From: MGBC163016 sp964631345 | GTDB taxonomy: Bacteria > Actinomycetota > Coriobacteriia > Coriobacteriales > Eggerthellaceae | Assembly (NCBI GenBank): GCA_964631345.1 | Contig: CAZVWE010000016.1 | Location: 1-14,231 of the forward strand | Direction of reading: 5' to 3' | Length of the DNA stretch: 14,231 nucleotides | Shown here: positions 14,192 through 14,231 of the stretch, one piece after another | Numbering within the stretch: position 1 is the stretch's first letter | Layout: every line of letters begins with the position of its first letter | Translations under genes and position numbers: made by a program | The notes under the pieces: model-generated | Databases searched by the model: none | The model's input: only the letters and a program-made list of their open reading frames with translations | What the model was told of the DNA's origin: nothing

Positions 14192-14231
14192 CTCCGATAG
14201 CTTTCGTAATATAAAGCTATCGGAGGCTTTT
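14192..14231 (+). terminator. Rho-independent terminator after guaA
   Basis: A perfect 13-bp stem (CTCCGATAGCTTT at 14192-14204 with AAAGCTATCGGAG at 14213-14225) with an 8-base loop begins 20 bases after the guaA stop. A T run starts at 14228 and is cut by the window edge. Confidence 0.88.

Noticed and set aside
1..14231. CRISPR array, insertion sequence, toxin-antitoxin pair or prophage genes
   Set aside because: I found no regularly spaced identical repeats, transposase or integrase reading frames, or small toxin/antitoxin gene pairs on either strand.

Overview
The window looks like chromosomal DNA of an anaerobic actinobacterium of the Coriobacteriia, most likely a fairly AT-rich relative of Eggerthella, Gordonibacter or Slackia. 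This placement is inferred, not proven. It rests on three things: an actinobacterial-type tRNA-Glu(CUC); a LuxR-type regulator whose sensor half is a roughly 12-helix membrane domain, a type abundant in Eggerthellaceae; and a molybdenum enzyme of the pyrogallol transhydroxylase / catechol dehydroxylase kind, a speciality of these gut anaerobes.

Layout. Positions 1-94 hold the 3' end of a tRNA-Glu and its terminator. On the minus strand follow a YbaK-type aminoacyl-tRNA deacylase (176-667), a VOC/glyoxalase protein (873-1337) and a two-gene operon: the molybdopterin catalytic subunit (2327-4900) and its 12-cysteine iron-sulfur subunit with a C-terminal beta domain (1500-2321). The operon is divergent from the membrane-bound LuxR regulator (5223-6746), which is followed in the same direction by an MFS transporter (7064-8293). 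A strong bidirectional-looking terminator (8318-8358) separates this block from a convergent minus-strand operon. That operon holds a LeuA-like protein lacking the catalytic motifs of its family (11017-12438), translationally coupled through TAATG to a fusion of a xylose-isomerase-like TIM barrel and an acyl-CoA synthetase (8471-11017). The window closes with a ferritin (12628-13143) and an ATP-pyrophosphatase-only GMP synthase (13186-14172) with its terminator.

How the genes may work together. The catalytic subunit, iron-sulfur subunit, LuxR regulator and MFS transporter form a compact module. The regulator would sense an aromatic substrate, the MFS protein would import it, and the cytosolic Mo enzyme would dehydroxylate or transhydroxylate it. 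The catalytic subunit has no Tat signal and no Fe-S motif of its own, and it keeps the PDSWEGW motif with the Asp and Mo-ligating Ser of pyrogallol transhydroxylase. This matches the Gordonibacter-type (cytosolic, MFS-associated) catechol dehydroxylases rather than the exported Eggerthella type. The substrate cannot be read from sequence.

The best candidates for something undescribed are the TIM-barrel/AMP-ligase fusion and its coupled LeuA-like pseudoenzyme. Also of note are a shared TTTTC-N10-GAAAA dyad in the regulator/enzyme and transporter control regions, and several unexplained repeats between genes.
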